Shown here piece by piece: positions 1-12,389 of a DNA stretch of 64,000 nt. The translations under genes were made by a program, and so were the position numbers. The stretch is from the NCBI GenBank assembly GCA_037349105.1, contig JAYJMM010000039.1, positions 1,178,001 through 1,242,000 of the forward strand, written 5' to 3'. The first letter of the stretch is position 1; each line of letters begins with the position of its first letter. Below the pieces are notes generated by a model that worked only from the letters and a program-made list of their open reading frames with translations, had not been told where the DNA came from and ran no database searches. The stretch is from Limnomonas spitsbergensis (Eukaryota > Chlorophyta > Chlorophyceae > Chlamydomonadales).

Positions 1-2
1 AG

Positions 3-3000
3 TATGACGACTCCATGCTGGCTCAGATGGCAGGCATGAGCGTTGGGGACGAGATCCATGTGTTCAAGACCTTCCTAGACAGGTGCGTGCGTGCTTGATC
101 TAATGCGGAGATTATGACTGCTGCATGCTTGACAGCATAAGCCGCAGAAAAGTGCCGGAAATTACACACCTGGGGGGTGAAGGTGAAGGACAGTATCAAA
201 CAGTGCGGCATGGGCCACGTCCGCAGTAGCAGCAATTGCAGCAGCAGGTCTGCTGAACAAAGTAGCTGCCAGTAGGAGCAGTCACACTACTATTGTATGC
301 CTACTAATAAACTATGAAGAGGATTTGAGGGCTTCTAACTTTCTATGATAGTATGATGTGAGGCGAGTTGCATACTATCTACAAGTTGCGAGCGTACGTT
401 AGCACTCCCTAGTTGGGACTGGCCAGGCAGCGAGGGGCAGGAATGGAGGGTTCAAGCGGCAGCTCATAAAAGGGATCTAAGTTCTGGCTGACTGGTATGG
501 ACACAGAGAGCTGGGATCAGAGAGCGTTCAAGAGGCGGAGAGGTGGCAGCGTAGAAAGGGTGGAACATTAGTTCGTCAAGCTAGGGCAAGGAAATCACAA
601 GGGGTGGCACTCTAGTTCGTCAGACTAGGGCAAGGAAAAAGGCAGAAGGCCCAGTATAAGTAGAGGGTTTAACTTCCGGAGGAAGATCAACGTTCAACTT
701 CTAACTATCGAAGGAAAGTCTAGTCGACAGGTTAACTACCGAACGACCGGGAAGCAAGGGTGAAACCCTTACAAACTCCCCTACTAAGGGTACTAAGAGT
801 AGAACGTCCTCGGAGACTAAAGCTTCAAACATGCAAAGTCAGAGAGGAAAGGCCAGGCAAGTGGTCACTCAGGACCTAAAAACAAAAGACTGCAGAAAAT
901 GAAATGGCAGAAATACCCGAGAGGGGCAAAATTCAAACGGGAAAAATAGGTGGCGAAGGTCCAAGGCAAAGGCAGAAAAAAATACCGGATCACAAGGCAA
1001 TGATGTAACAGTTACGACAGTTACGAACGACCGGGAAGGGTGAATCCCTTACAGCTCAAGGCAAGCCTAGTGCTGCTGTCGATGGCGGCTCCTCAACCTC
1101 TGAGCCAGATTACCCTGAGATAGAGTGGGCTGAGGCCGCTGGGTGATCTAGATGATCTCTTTGGTAGGTTAGCTAGTACCGGTATGAGCTCATGCCGTAA
1201 TGTTTCCTGAACCTTCAAGCCTCTGGAAGTAGGATGTAGTTGTCCTTGTATTTTATTCAAGTGGGGCAACGGAGCATCATGACCTGCTGAGGATAGGGCC
1301 ACTCAGCGGCCTAGAAAGCAGGGAAGCTGATGAGGTACATACCGTACTGCTACTTTCAATTGGGTGTTCGACTTTGGGGGTAGCAACCCCCAATAGTAGC
1401 ACCATCGATATTAGGGGTCCGCGCGAACCCCCAAAGTCGAATCACCACACATTTTCCAACCCAAGTGTGGCGTTTCAATGACACACCGCCGACACTCTCC
1501 TCCTCTGTTTAAAATGGGTTTTTAACTATGGAGGGCATCGAATTGCTGTGTTTTAAGTTCCCTGATGAGATGAGCCCTAAGGGACACGCCCATGCCGCTG
1601 ATTGCTCGCTATTTCTGGAAATTTATGAAAAAATCAACCCCAAAGTCATATCACCGGAATGTATATAAAGCTTTTGCGAACCCCCAAAGCGAACCCCCAG
1701 AATATTTGAAAAGGCCTCAAATCGGACCCCCAAATGCATCGAACGCCCAATTAGCAGTAGTACGGTACCTACCCCTGCAATCATTTCTGCTGTTGCTAGG
1801 TAGCAACAGGTAGGAGACTAGGAGTAGCAATCATGCATGAAAATACCTGGAGTCAAAATTCAACTCCAACAATCCAAAATGCCTTCCAAGACCTTCAGCA
1901 AAATACACAATGGATTATATAAGTTATTTGGTCAGGGCTGCTTGCTTGTGTGAAGGAGTGTATGGTAATGGCGCTGATGTCGCCCCGGCCCAAAGCTTAG
2001 TTGCTTCCTTACCCTTCGCGTCAGGGCGTAGATTTCTTACTTAGGGGGATGTGCTGTATCTGTAAGCCGTGCGGTGGTACAATGGCCCTGATCATGGTAC
2101 TTGGCAGAATGGGGGAGGCAGCTGACAAGGCCCTCTGCTGACGGGCTGGATCTCCTTTCTGGCATGGATCTCAATGAGATGGATCTTCTGACTGAATGGA
2201 TATCCTGTCTGGATGGATCTCAAGAAGATAGATCTGCTGACTGGATGGATCTCAATAAGATAGATCTTCTGACTGGATGGATCTCAATGAGATAGATCTT
2301 CTGACTGAATGGATATCCTGTCTGGATGGATCTCAATAAGATTGATCTGCTGACTGGATGGATCTCAATAAGACAGATCTTCTGACTGGATGGATCTCAA
2401 TGAGATAGATCTTCTGACTGGATGGATCTCCTTTCTGGATGAACTTGAATGAGATAGATCTTCTGACTAAGTGGATCTTCGTTCGGGATGGATTACACGA
2501 AGATAGATCTTCTAACTGGATGGATCTCCTTTCTGGCATGGATCTCATTCAGATGGATCGGTGTGACGCCGGCCCTCCAAGAAAGCATAATGACATGATG
2601 ATCAACAGCCTTCACCCAGTTTCACAGTGCACCCTCAACTATGTCCTGCAACCAGCCTGCTTTCACCATGCACCCTCAACCGAGTCCTGCCACCAGCCTG
2701 CTTTCACCGTGCACCCTCCACTGTGTCTTGCAGCCAGGCAGCTTTGACCATACATGCTCCATGCATCAATAGGGAGACAGATCTCACAGGCCTACTCGGG
2801 ATTTAGATCCCAACAGATCTAGTCATTATAAACCTTAAACCCTAAACCCTCTCCATGTAAGTCATTACCCATGCACCTTACATATAAATACTGGCTAGGG
2901 GACTAATGGGCCATGTTGGGATCTATCCAGAGGGACGTACTGCATTTGACGTGCACCCTGCATACCCCACTGTATGTGTCCTGGAAGTGTGCAAGACTGA

Positions 3001-6000
3001 CAGACGGTTGCTCCTGGTGGCTGATGCACCCCCTCATACAGGGTGCACGGGCTGGTCGTCCATGTGGGAACGCATCGCCAGCTGTCTTACATGTGCGAGG
3101 ACCTGGAGCAAGCAGTACATAAATTCAAAGCTTGGACCTTGCTACGATCTGGATCGCGCAGGTATCAGCGTGATCAAGCATATCTCAGATGATCATACCG
3201 CTAACGTGGCAGTTACTAAGCTAGGCTTCCAGGCAGGATTGGATCCATGCTGTCTTGACAGGACTGTAGTACTGTACTACTCCCAGATAGTGTTTTTGTT
3301 TCACACTTTCACTCATTATGTATGGCTTTGTAGGAGCTGACAAGAATAAATAGATGAGGGACAACAAATCTTAAAACACACACGTACCATGCATGCTGTT
3401 GCATCAGTATTTATTAGGACCTATCTGTCTCAATAATTATTCACCTCTGCCGCTGATGTTCCGAGTATAAATTGTTCGCTTCTCTAATGGACTGAAACCG
3501 AATTTCTTCCGTGTGCCTGTTGTTGGTTGTCCTGAATGCATCTCGTCCCTACGTTCAAAGCCGAAAGCAGGAGCGCATTGTTTGCTTGAACTACATGACT
3601 GGTAACGAGGAACAGGCGCCGCAAGGTGAGAGGGTTAGGTGTGCGTGGAGTTGACAGGTGGGCTGACTAAGAAGAAAGAAAGCTCGCCCTACTAAGGCGT
3701 GGAGGTTAAGGAAACAGCGCAGCTGGGGGCCGTAGCCACATCCTGGGCTGACTAGGCATATCCAGTCGGGAAATGTAGTATCCTTCAAATAATTGATGTC
3801 TCCTGGTAGGAGGTAGCTTAAGGGCCTATGGCATGGTATCTTAAACTGTATGTACAGTAGATTCGAATTGTCTTCATGAACGCTGTTTGGGGGTGAGGGA
3901 TTATTCAAAATACTTTTTATTGATTGTCAACGCCATTTTCGGTCGGACATGCAGACGTTTGTAATTTGTTTGGCCCGAGGGAAACATTCAAAAGCAATTC
4001 ATTACCAGAGGGAAGCCATTGAAATCTACGGTACGCATGCTATCACCTCTGGCCACTGTGCATACCGCAACATTGAGTTTGCAGTAAATGATTCAATGCC
4101 AACCGGTAATTATACGCCTGAATGTTTGTTATATACTCTCAAATCCCTTGCCCCCACTGCTGGCCAGGCTGGTACAAGCGAATCATCGAGCTCATACCGC
4201 GGAATGTGGGCCTTGCATTAACGGTGCGTCCTCCCACTCAGAACCTGCTGACGGGGTGCCGCCTGGGTGCTGGTGAACACTACTTTGATGGATGTTCTTC
4301 CTCGTCTGACTGACTTGACTGAGATGAATGTGTATTGTGGTCATGCTACTCGATAATCCTTGGCTCTAAGTGGGGTGACTAGGATGGATCTAGATCTATC
4401 TGGTGGTTCAGATGTTTGCTGTTGAGCTGTGCAGCTTCAGTCAGCAGTGCTGACCTGGTGCTGACTCAGCACCAGGTGTTTATTTCACACTTGGACTGCC
4501 TTGCTCACTGCTTGCTGCTATCGGGAGCCATATTGCGTATTTAAAAATGCGATATTCTGGTATGGCTGACTCAAAAAGGAGTCCCCTCAACCAGATTTTG
4601 AACATAAATCCTTTCAAGAAGATTGCCAACAAGCCAGTATAATGAAATAGCTGAACCATTGCGTCCCTTCTGCTGATACAAATCTGCCCCTGCTGCTGAT
4701 ACAGATCTGACCCTGCTGAAAGAGATCTGCCCCTACTGCTGAAACAGATCTGACCCTTCTGCTGGTACAGATCTGCCCCTGTTGCTGATACAGATCTGAC
4801 CCTTCTGCTGATACAGATCTGTCCCTTCTGCTGATACAGATCTGTCCCTTATGCTGCCGATGCACAGATTTGTACAGGCCTCGCATATCTGTACCAATGC
4901 GAGAAGATTGCGAGCACGAAGAATCCTTGGGATGCGCGAATGGTATGATATATGGAGGGGCCGATAAATTGGAGGTGGATGGATTTGAAACAAGCTTTCA
5001 AGATGTTCTCACTTCATTTTTAATTAAGCTTGGAAGAGAGGGTCCCACCCCCTTGGGTCCAACCGTCTTAAAAGCTATACATTAGCTGCTTAAATAGAGA
5101 AAACCAATGCTTCTTTGACACTTCCGGACTTTGATCCAAAACAGTGTGTTGCCACAGCCCAACTGATTCATGAAGGGCTTCCTCCTTGTTCTGGCATTAT
5201 AACATCTCCGCAGACCTGTGAGTGTACCTCCCGCTCTCAAACCCTGCAGATCCGTTCGCTGCCTTTGGCTTTCAAATTTCGGACACATGAAATGGAGCAG
5301 CTGCTGAACATCGACGCGACGCTCGGCACATTTGACAGGTGGGAAGACTGAACCTTGAACTCGGCTGCCTGCAATGTGTGGGAAATGTGAATGTGTGGGA
5401 AAATCAGATATTTTGCCTCGTGCACAGGGTAATTCCCTGTGGCGTAATTCCCTGTGGCGCCCATCACAGCGCTAAGGCATACCGTCTGATGCTTCCTGAA
5501 ACTCTGAAGCATGCAGTTTTTAGACAATAAAAACGCCTTCATGCGCGGCCTGCTGCTTCCTGAACCTCTGAACCCCGTGCCCAGGTACACGTCTGCTCTT
5601 CGCACCACTCGGAGCCAGGTGGAGACGCACCTGATGAACTGCATGCTCAAGGTTCTGGAGTCAGATGCGATCGCAGCCATTTGCATCAGGTACATTTTCA
5701 AGTGGAATAATCTTCACATATATATCGGTACGGTCATATATTGGTAGAATATAGCCCCGTGCATGTGACCTACTCTTACTAGCATCATACGGTATAGTGA
5801 TGTATGCCGTTCATAGGACTTTCAAAAGCTGTGGCAAATTCGAGAAAGGCCTGGGCCATATGGATAGCGGGGGTTTGTGCACCACGCCCGCTTGCTTCAA
5901 GGCTTGAGCCCTTGACACCTGCCTGCTTCATGGCTTTGGATCCCTACACCCCCTCGCTATTCCACTCGCGCAGCTGCTACCCCTATCATTTTGGGCTGGA

Positions 6001-6733
6001 TCTGGCCCTTGAGTACGTGAAACGGGCGGACGTGGCCGTGGAGCTCCTCGCTTCGGGCCTGTGTCCTCAGATGCCGTGGGATGCCTATAACATGGCGGCA
6101 CCTGCTGGAACGCCTGTGCCGTCAGCGCCGGCCGCCCCGTTCGAGAGCAGCAATACAAGCTTGAACAGTGAGATGGCTTCCGATGAGAACGAGGCGTCCA
6201 TCGTCAGACCTGGCAGCAGAGGGCAGGGCCGCGCCCGGCCTGGGGGGACGCGGGGCCACAAGCAGAAGCCCGCGGCCAGCCGGGGCGCTGGCCAGCAGCC
6301 GGACCTGCCTGCGCGGCAGGACGGCCCGCAGCCAACAAGCTGGCCCAACGTCCCGTTGGATGCCCAGCAGCCTTCGGCTTTCCGCGGCGGAGCGCTGCCG
6401 GCGGATCTCAGAGCTGTCAAGCTGGTACGCTTGCCGGACGTGGACGCTGCATTTGTGGACCGGCCCGGCGCGGTTGCTAGGCTGCAAAGCGGAGCTTTGC
6501 CAGCAGTCCACACCATGTCTGGGTGGTTGCCGATGGCGCTTCCCGCAAGCCAGGATGGGCGCATCGTGCCTTTCAGACCATCGCCGTCGCAGGAGCTGCC
6601 GCAAACCGCCGGTAGAGTTTTCGCCAGCCCAGGTCAGCAGGTGGGTATCTTGGACCTGAGGAGGCAGCTGGAGCGGCGCCCCGCGGCGCCGCCGCCGCCG
6701 CCGCCGCCGGGGGGAACTTCTCTGGGCGGCTGA
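3..6733 (+). CDS. Uncharacterised protein, 3' part of gene (5 exons visible, 5' end outside window)
   Basis: Exons by splice site and phase: 3-82, 3042-3114, 5250-5338, 5510-5689 and 5902-6733, about 417 residues, all phase-compatible (2,0,2,2). I do not recognise the family. The first four exons and the start of the fifth encode an ordinary folded-looking sequence, including GDEIHVFKTF, LSYMCEDLEQA, KNAFMRGLLLPEPLNPVPRY and YHFGLDLALEYVKRADVAVE. The last exon then becomes a long Gly/Ala/Pro/Gln-rich tail, probably disordered, ending in a seven-proline run just before the stop at 6731-6733. The 3042-3114 exon was chosen because it alone joins the phase-2 end of exon 1 to the phase-0 start of 5250. 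The acceptor at 5509 is weak: AAG, where the better-looking ATGCAG seven bases downstream would run into a stop. The intron 83-3041 and intron 3115-5249 hold repeats. Function is unknown; exon structure is fairly likely, identity is not. Confidence 0.6.
1368..1442. repeat. Palindromic hairpin with 14-15 bp arms
   Basis: TTCGACTTTGGGGGT at 1368-1382 is matched by its reverse complement at about 1428-1442, enclosing about 45 bases that include a further GGGGGT...ACCCCC pair. Single-strand forms would make a strong stem. Related half-sites (GAACCCCCAAAG, GGACCCCCAAAT) recur at 1676-1735, as if a small inverted-repeat element were broken up. Confidence 0.6.
2146..2556 (+). repeat. Minisatellite of about 32 bp in first-gene intron
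   Basis: Repeated unit centred on GATGGATCTCAATAAGATAG followed by ATCTTCTGACTG, about 12 diverged copies. It is rich in GATC and AGATCT sites. Confidence 0.85.
3590..4040. repeat. Dispersed repeat, copy 1
   Basis: The segment around 3885-4035 (GCTGTTTGGGGGTGAGGGAT, TTTTATTGATTGTCAACGCC, then TTTTCGGTCGGACAT) matches, with divergence, 38655-38820. Both lie in gene introns, one on each side of the window. Confidence 0.6.
4661..4862 (+). repeat. Minisatellite of about 24 bp (CAGATCTG-containing)
   Basis: Unit CAGATCTGACCCTTCTGCTG ATA, about eight copies, inside the intron 3115-5249 of the first gene. Confidence 0.85.
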
Positions 6734-8600
6734 ACGGCGGCTCGGGTTGTTGACGCTGCAGATCTGGCACGGTTATCAGCACTCGCTAAAAATGTGAAAA
6801 ATTGATAGCTCTCTGTGGAAGAGTGACGACTCGCTGTATTTATGCTTTAGCCAGGCCGCTGATGAACGCGGGCGTATTTTTTCGCCTGGGCGCGTTGCTC
6901 CACCTGTTTTCATGAAATCGCTTTGTTCCTCATGGTCTTCTACCTTTGTTAGAAGGTCCATATGATTGGATCAAGAGACGGAGGATATGGGTAGATATGA
7001 ATGCGTGAATAAAAAGCGTGCCTGTCAACGAACTTGTCATAAGCTGGAGGCTGAACATATCATGATGTGTTCCTACACATGATGTGCTCTCACACATGTT
7101 GTTGTTGTTCACACCATGATGTGTTCTTAAAGGATATGTCGTGCACGGTGTGTACACAAACAGTATTGAAGTGGGTTTCTGCTGGGATTGGACACAGGGG
7201 CGGATTCACTGCTATTATGCCGATAAGTTTCCTCGCCGCCCTCTGTCCATTATTACAATTTTGTAGGGGCAGCTTCACCTTTGCGAAGTGAATTTCCCAT
7301 AATGTTTTGCGTGTTAAGCCACCGTGTATACATAATTCATTTGCATGTCAAGTTATTTTGCTCGTAAAAAGATCCGAAACAAGACTTCACGTCCCTAAAT
7401 GCTCCCCAAGACCCCAAGCAACATAAGCTTATCAATCATCCAAAGACAAAAGGCATCAGCATCCTCTGATGTCCGTTGGCCTGTCTGAGCAGTCCATCTT
7501 GGAAGGGCCTGCCCCCCTCGGACTCCTCTGGATCCTCCCCCCCCAATCCCCCTCATCAGCACAACGCCGCATCAGCTACTGCTCCGCGTCAAGCTCGGAC
7601 ACATAACTACCATAAGCCCTCTCCCTTATCTTGCGCCCTCTATGCCGCCTTCCATGCCTCCACTACACGCCTGACTGAGTGATCACATAGGCCCACCACA
7701 GCCTCTCTTAGCTATGGGCATCGGATATGGGGGCCGCCCACTACAAGTCCCGCCCTCCCCTACGTTCATGATGAGCTACCCGCTGAGCCACGTCAGCATC
7801 GACGGTCACTTGGTCAGCCTTCTCCTCCTAAGAAAAGTCCCGCCTTACCCCAAGTAACAAAATATCTGTGGTACGCGAGGGGGGCAAAATAACTGAGTAC
7901 ACCCCATCCTCGAAAGTTGTAGAGCTTGACGAGAGCTTTCCATATCTGGTCTTAAACTTGTTTTTGGCACAGGGGGCTGGGAGATACGAAGGGACAAAGA
8001 GGGGGAGCGTAAAAACGCCCTTTTTGAAAATTGTAGTATATTTTTTTAAACGAGATTGAGACGGTAGCTACACCGTTACATTCCTGATGTCTTATGCTAC
8101 AGATATGCGTCATAAAAATTTCCACGCAGAATACCAGACCCCTCTTGGCATGCAATTTTGGCATGGGGGGTGTCATGGCTCTGGAACCACATGCACCCTT
8201 GTGCGTACACCCATTATAGACTCACACGGTGTAGCTGCATTGGTAGTTGCTACGAATTAAGCAACGCCAACCTAAGTTGAGCATTGTTTGAAGGTCTTAA
8301 AATTCACAGACAACCCAGTGGCCCTAAGGAATCAACAACAGGGGAAAGAGTGCAAGAGAGGAGCTGAGAGGCTGGCCAAGGAGAACTCGACGAAGCGACA
8401 GCACACAATCACATCATTATACTCCTCTGTTACTCCTGGTGCTCCTTCAGCTCTTGAGCAAGTCAGCGGAGTTCCCGTACAGAGGCAATGACGCCAAGCC
8501 CTGGCCACTTTGCGATGACACCCTCGAGAGTTGGAGGATCTTCAGCAAGAATATGGACCACCAGAAGCTGGGAATGCGTCGACGGTGTGCAAGGTGCATG
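6734..8600. other. Gene-free interval after the first gene
   Basis: No coding sequence could be supported. It contains short tandem ATGATGTGTTC/ACACATG motifs at about 7055-7130 and a dispersed repeat at 7866-8100 that recurs at 57510-57730. Confidence 0.5.
7866..8100 (+). repeat. Dispersed repeat family D, copy 1
   Basis: Shares GGGGGGCAAAATAA, TTGTAGAGCTTGACGA, a G-rich block, and CACCG...ATTCCTGATGTC with 57510-57730. No terminal repeats or coding frame were recognised. Confidence 0.65.
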
Positions 8601-9240
8601 GCTATGAGAAGATAACCAAGCTATCAGCTATGCGCTTGCACGTCGGAGCACACATCGTGCTGCGCCAAGCAATATGGGGCAGCCTGTAGCTTGGAGCCAA
8701 GTGGTGCTGAGGCATGCGGCTTCTGTGGCATTGTATGTGATGACAGGACATCAGGCCTGTGCAAAATGGACTTGGGCAAAGGCTCTACCAGCGGCACGCT
8801 AGCAGTCCAGTCCTCCTGCCCCCTGAAGTACAAGATGTTATATGCGGCTGCTGAGAGGGGCTGTGCCACCAATCCTTGCACCAACAGACCAGTGGCTTGC
8901 ACCATCTGCAGGAGCATCGCAGGTCTATGACGTTGCACCTCTGGGCCCTGCTCAAAAAAGGCTCGGCCGCGTGGGCGCTGAAGTAAAATGGGCAGAACAA
9001 AGGAAAAGGGGTAAAATTAGTGAAGGGACAGACAAAAGGCGGGTAAGGAAAAGCAAAGAAGCATCGCGGGTTCCATCCGCCCTTATGTGCTAAGTTATAA
9101 TTTCCTATATCACATGGAGTCGGCCCACCCTGGTCAGAAGCTGGTGGAGACAGATGTGACGTGATATGCCATCAGCGCTGAGGAGTTTGAGAGGGAGTGT
9201 GGGCAAGGAGCTACCCAAGAAGCAGAAGACCAAGCTTCTT
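8600..9240 (+). pseudogene. Decayed zinc-finger (transposon-associated-like) coding remnant
   Basis: Read on the plus strand in shifting frames: about 8602-8690 gives KITKLSAMRLHVGAHIVLRQ; after a frame shift, 8691-8928 gives EACGFCGIVCDDRTSGLC, a further Cys/Lys-rich stretch, then PCTNRPVACTIC. A third frame at about 9095-9210 gives YNFLYHMESAHPGQKLVET, a stop, then YAISAEEFEREC. The order H...CGFCG...C...CTNRPVxCxxC...YNxxxHMExxHPG is one I associate with unnamed eukaryotic zinc-binding proteins linked to mobile genes. That is recollection of a pattern, not a database match. At least one frameshift and one stop mark it as dead, although the gap at 8930-9090 could have been an intron. That gap carries a copy of the dispersed repeat also seen at 30808, 31167 and 58562. 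Confidence 0.42.
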
Positions 9241-9299
9241 AAGCAGCACATCAGCACGCTCAAGTTACCTGCTAGTTTGATGCTTCTCATACACGAGTT

Positions 9300-11074
9300 C
9301 TCTCGTTTCTGGAGCCTCGTGGTCTCTAGCAAGGATTGGTAGGCAGGTGGTAGCTAGAGCAATGGTACATTCTTTTGTTTCACCGCTTGACATTTGTGAA
9401 CCAGCTACATTTATCGACACCATTAGAAGCACACTGATGAGCTGATTGAAATTGTTTGACCCCGCTCCCTAGGCCCTACCTAAAATTCTAATTTTGGACT
9501 GAGAAATTAAGGCGTACGAGGTTCCGGAGGCGAGGGGGGGTGGCCAGGGGTGGTTTCACATTTTTGTTATGATGAGGTGTTTGACTCTATTCCCCCCCAC
9601 CCATTCGGTGGTATGGCCAACTTCTGCCAGGGCAGTCCCTGCAAGCTACAATCTTTGCCTGGGATTGATGTCCCGCAGAGCATCAATCTTATGCATGGAT
9701 GAGGTGCACGCAAATTGGTTGGACACTGCCCAAACTTTGTCAGAGAATAAACTAGGTACCCCCTTGTGTTCTTCTCTGGTTCTTCCTATGAGCAAACAAC
9801 GGCAATGTGGCGTGGCCTGCAACCTGCAGTGGGTGCACCTGAAGGTGAGGGAAGAGTGACATGTAAATACAGCGATTACATACCCAGTATTAGATTGCGT
9901 AAATTTGGCTGTCAATTTTGCGCCAAGTGGACGGAGCATGGAGCCCCGATTTCGGTTTTCAGGACTAAAAAAACGCCAGTCTGAAACCACCAGGCCTGGT
10001 ATCCCCCAACAACCTGTGAATTGAGAAGTGTAAACAGTCTAGCAGAGAATCACATTTGATGCTTGGAACTTGTAACTGCAAACTAATGCGAGCACTCAAT
10101 AATCTAGGACAGCGAGCGAAAAAACAGTGACCCCCCTGGGCATGCAACCCACACACTTCCACACTAGCACAGACGAGTGGCGTGGGAAATAACCACATAG
10201 TGCAGAAGATAAGCCACAATCAAACTACAAAGCGCCATCAGCGGTGATGTGGGATTTCCTTGCCACAAAAGACATGGCAGAAACACGGCTGGGTGGCTGT
10301 GGGGCGGACGCCACTGGGTCAAATCCACTAGTTACTACTGTATTCTTTAATCGACCTTCTTCGACCGGTGGATCAAGCAGAAGGTAGGACACGCGGTGAT
10401 GTAGCTTAAGCGTCGCCCTTTCCGCGCTCAAGTTAACAGAGGTTCCCCCTGCTGCACTGTTTCAACACCGCGTAGGGGAGACAATAAAGATAAACAGATG
10501 CCGGCTCGATATTGCAGGTTCGCCCGATTCCTGAAATATTATACCTTGAGTTCGTGATTGCCATTTCAAATTCAAAACATGCCACGCGTCAGCGTGGAGA
10601 TGCAGCACAAGGAGGAGCTGTGTGGGTGCTCCTCCTGGACCTGCACGGGAGGGAGTCCAGCACCAGAAGCAAGGAGCCAGCACGGAAGACAAGGAAGCCT
10701 GGCACTACCCTGCCTGCCTTAATTTCCCCGGCCACTAGGCCGCTCCCAGCGGGCCGCCCCTCCGCCGTAAAAGGAACAGATTGTGACCCAAATTTGACCC
10801 ACCTACAACCGGCGGCCCAAGCAGCACGGCAGGCTGTGCATGAGACCTACGGCCAGCGGCCCAAGCAGCATGCAAACCAATATACCATACCCTGACACTA
10901 TTGGCCAGAGGCTGGTAGGTAGCTGAATGGCAGCTGAAGCGTATCTGAATAGCTGAGCCACATAAGAGGAAACACAGGCACAGCCAGGCCGATCAATCCG
11001 TGCCGATCCAAGAAGCCGATTGTCCCATGACCCATGCAGGCGATAGAAAGATCCGCCTCTGTCAGGGTTGGACC
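9300..11074. other. Gene-free interval downstream of NAGS
   Basis: Apart from repeats I see no gene. A dispersed repeat occupies about 10022-10112 (minus), with related copies at 14765-14815 (minus) and 31395-31500 (plus). A GTAGCTGAA-family element lies at about 10790-10975. Confidence 0.5.
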
Positions 11075-12358
11075 CTAAAACCCGATTTGCTTGCCAGGCT
11101 TCAGAGCCTTGCCCTGCGCTAGGTTCACCGACATCTCCTTGACGTACAGCTGGCTGTTGCGCATGCGGTCGATCTTGGCCCGTCGCGCTCCCGGAAGCAT
11201 GGGCGAGTCGTGGGCAGGCCCGCTGTACACGAAATCACGCTGCTCGAACCAGTCCGCCGTGCGCGTGGTGAGCAGCACCAGCCGGCGCACGCCCTGCCGC
11301 CGCGCTTCCTGTTCGGCAAAGTCGAGCATGCTGTCCCCGCGGCCGCTGCCCCTGAAGACATAAAAATAACGCAAACCACTCATATTCATTTGATGAGGAA
11401 TAAAGAATACATACTACTAATCAATGAAAATCCAGGTATTAGGTAGAACCCTGCACCCCCGCTACAAGCAGTTCCAGGCTTCCAGCAGGGGATGGAGGAA
11501 GTGCCATGAACTGCTTGACTTTCGTTGCATCAGCTCATCAAAGAAAATGACAGCCGCAATTGAGGGGGAAAGTGGGGAGCCGGGGAGAAGCTGGAAACCA
11601 GTTTATGGACAGGAATCCAGCGGTCCATCTCCCATGTCCAACAGACTAGTATTCAGGAAGTTCCGAACAAATGTGGATTTCTCAGCTACATTTGAATTTC
11701 TCAGCTACAATTAAGCCTTTCTGAGGCCTCTACCCTCTTGGCATGTTAGGCTGTTTTATCCCAGGCGGTCAGTCATGCCTCACTGAACTAAGAAATACAT
11801 ACCGGTATTTGAGGGGAATGGGTATGTAATCCCAAACTCGAGCAAAAACATGTTTTTGGCCTCTTGAGATGGTGGGAGGGGGGCAGCCCCGCCTTGCCTG
11901 CCTGCCTGCCCGCCCAAGGGTGTAGGGCTTAGAGTTCAGGGTTCAGGGCTGCCTGCAGGGTTACACAAACCGGTCGGTTACCGAGGGCTAGTGTGCGAAC
12001 AAAACATAACCGGGAAAAAGCTGGAACGTCCTCCGGTAGAGCCGGAGCAAATCCGAGGAGGTGTGGATGTTCTCCGGCTGGGTGATTGTGCACCGGAGGC
12101 CCCCAGGCAATCTTGCCCTTTTGGCTTGAATTGGCTTTTGGCTTTTATTCTTTCCAGTAGCTGGCTACATGACAGTTCCTCTGCCCACCTGAAGATTGGG
12201 TCCACGCAGAAAGCCCCGACCTCGGCCACACTGATGCCGTCCTCTGCATGGCCCAGAGGCAGCAGCAGCGCACATCCCATGATCTGCAGGGACACACAGG
12301 GAAACCCTCATCAGAGCTCTCGGCCATGCTGGCTTAAGTGAAAGGCACCACAGGACCA

Positions 12359-12389
<31 letters not shown>

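Larger units (their letters stand above)
83..3041. other. Intron and repeat content of the first gene
   Basis: No further exon could be supported here. It holds a hairpin at 1368-1442, scattered GAACCCCCAAAG motifs at about 1676-1730, the satellite at 2146-2556, and short tandem Cys-rich-looking repeats around 2640-2750 (CACCCTCAAC...TCCTGC). A short TTTAGGG-type stretch (complement) occurs at 2835-2850. Confidence 0.5.

Noticed and set aside
2906..3340. 144-codon open frame as a gene
   Set aside because: Only 3042-3114, read in a different frame, fits the neighbouring exon phases and looks coding.
6085..6659. Overlapping open frames on both strands opposite the last exon of the first gene
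   Set aside because: GC-rich shadow frames of the real coding frame 5902-6733.
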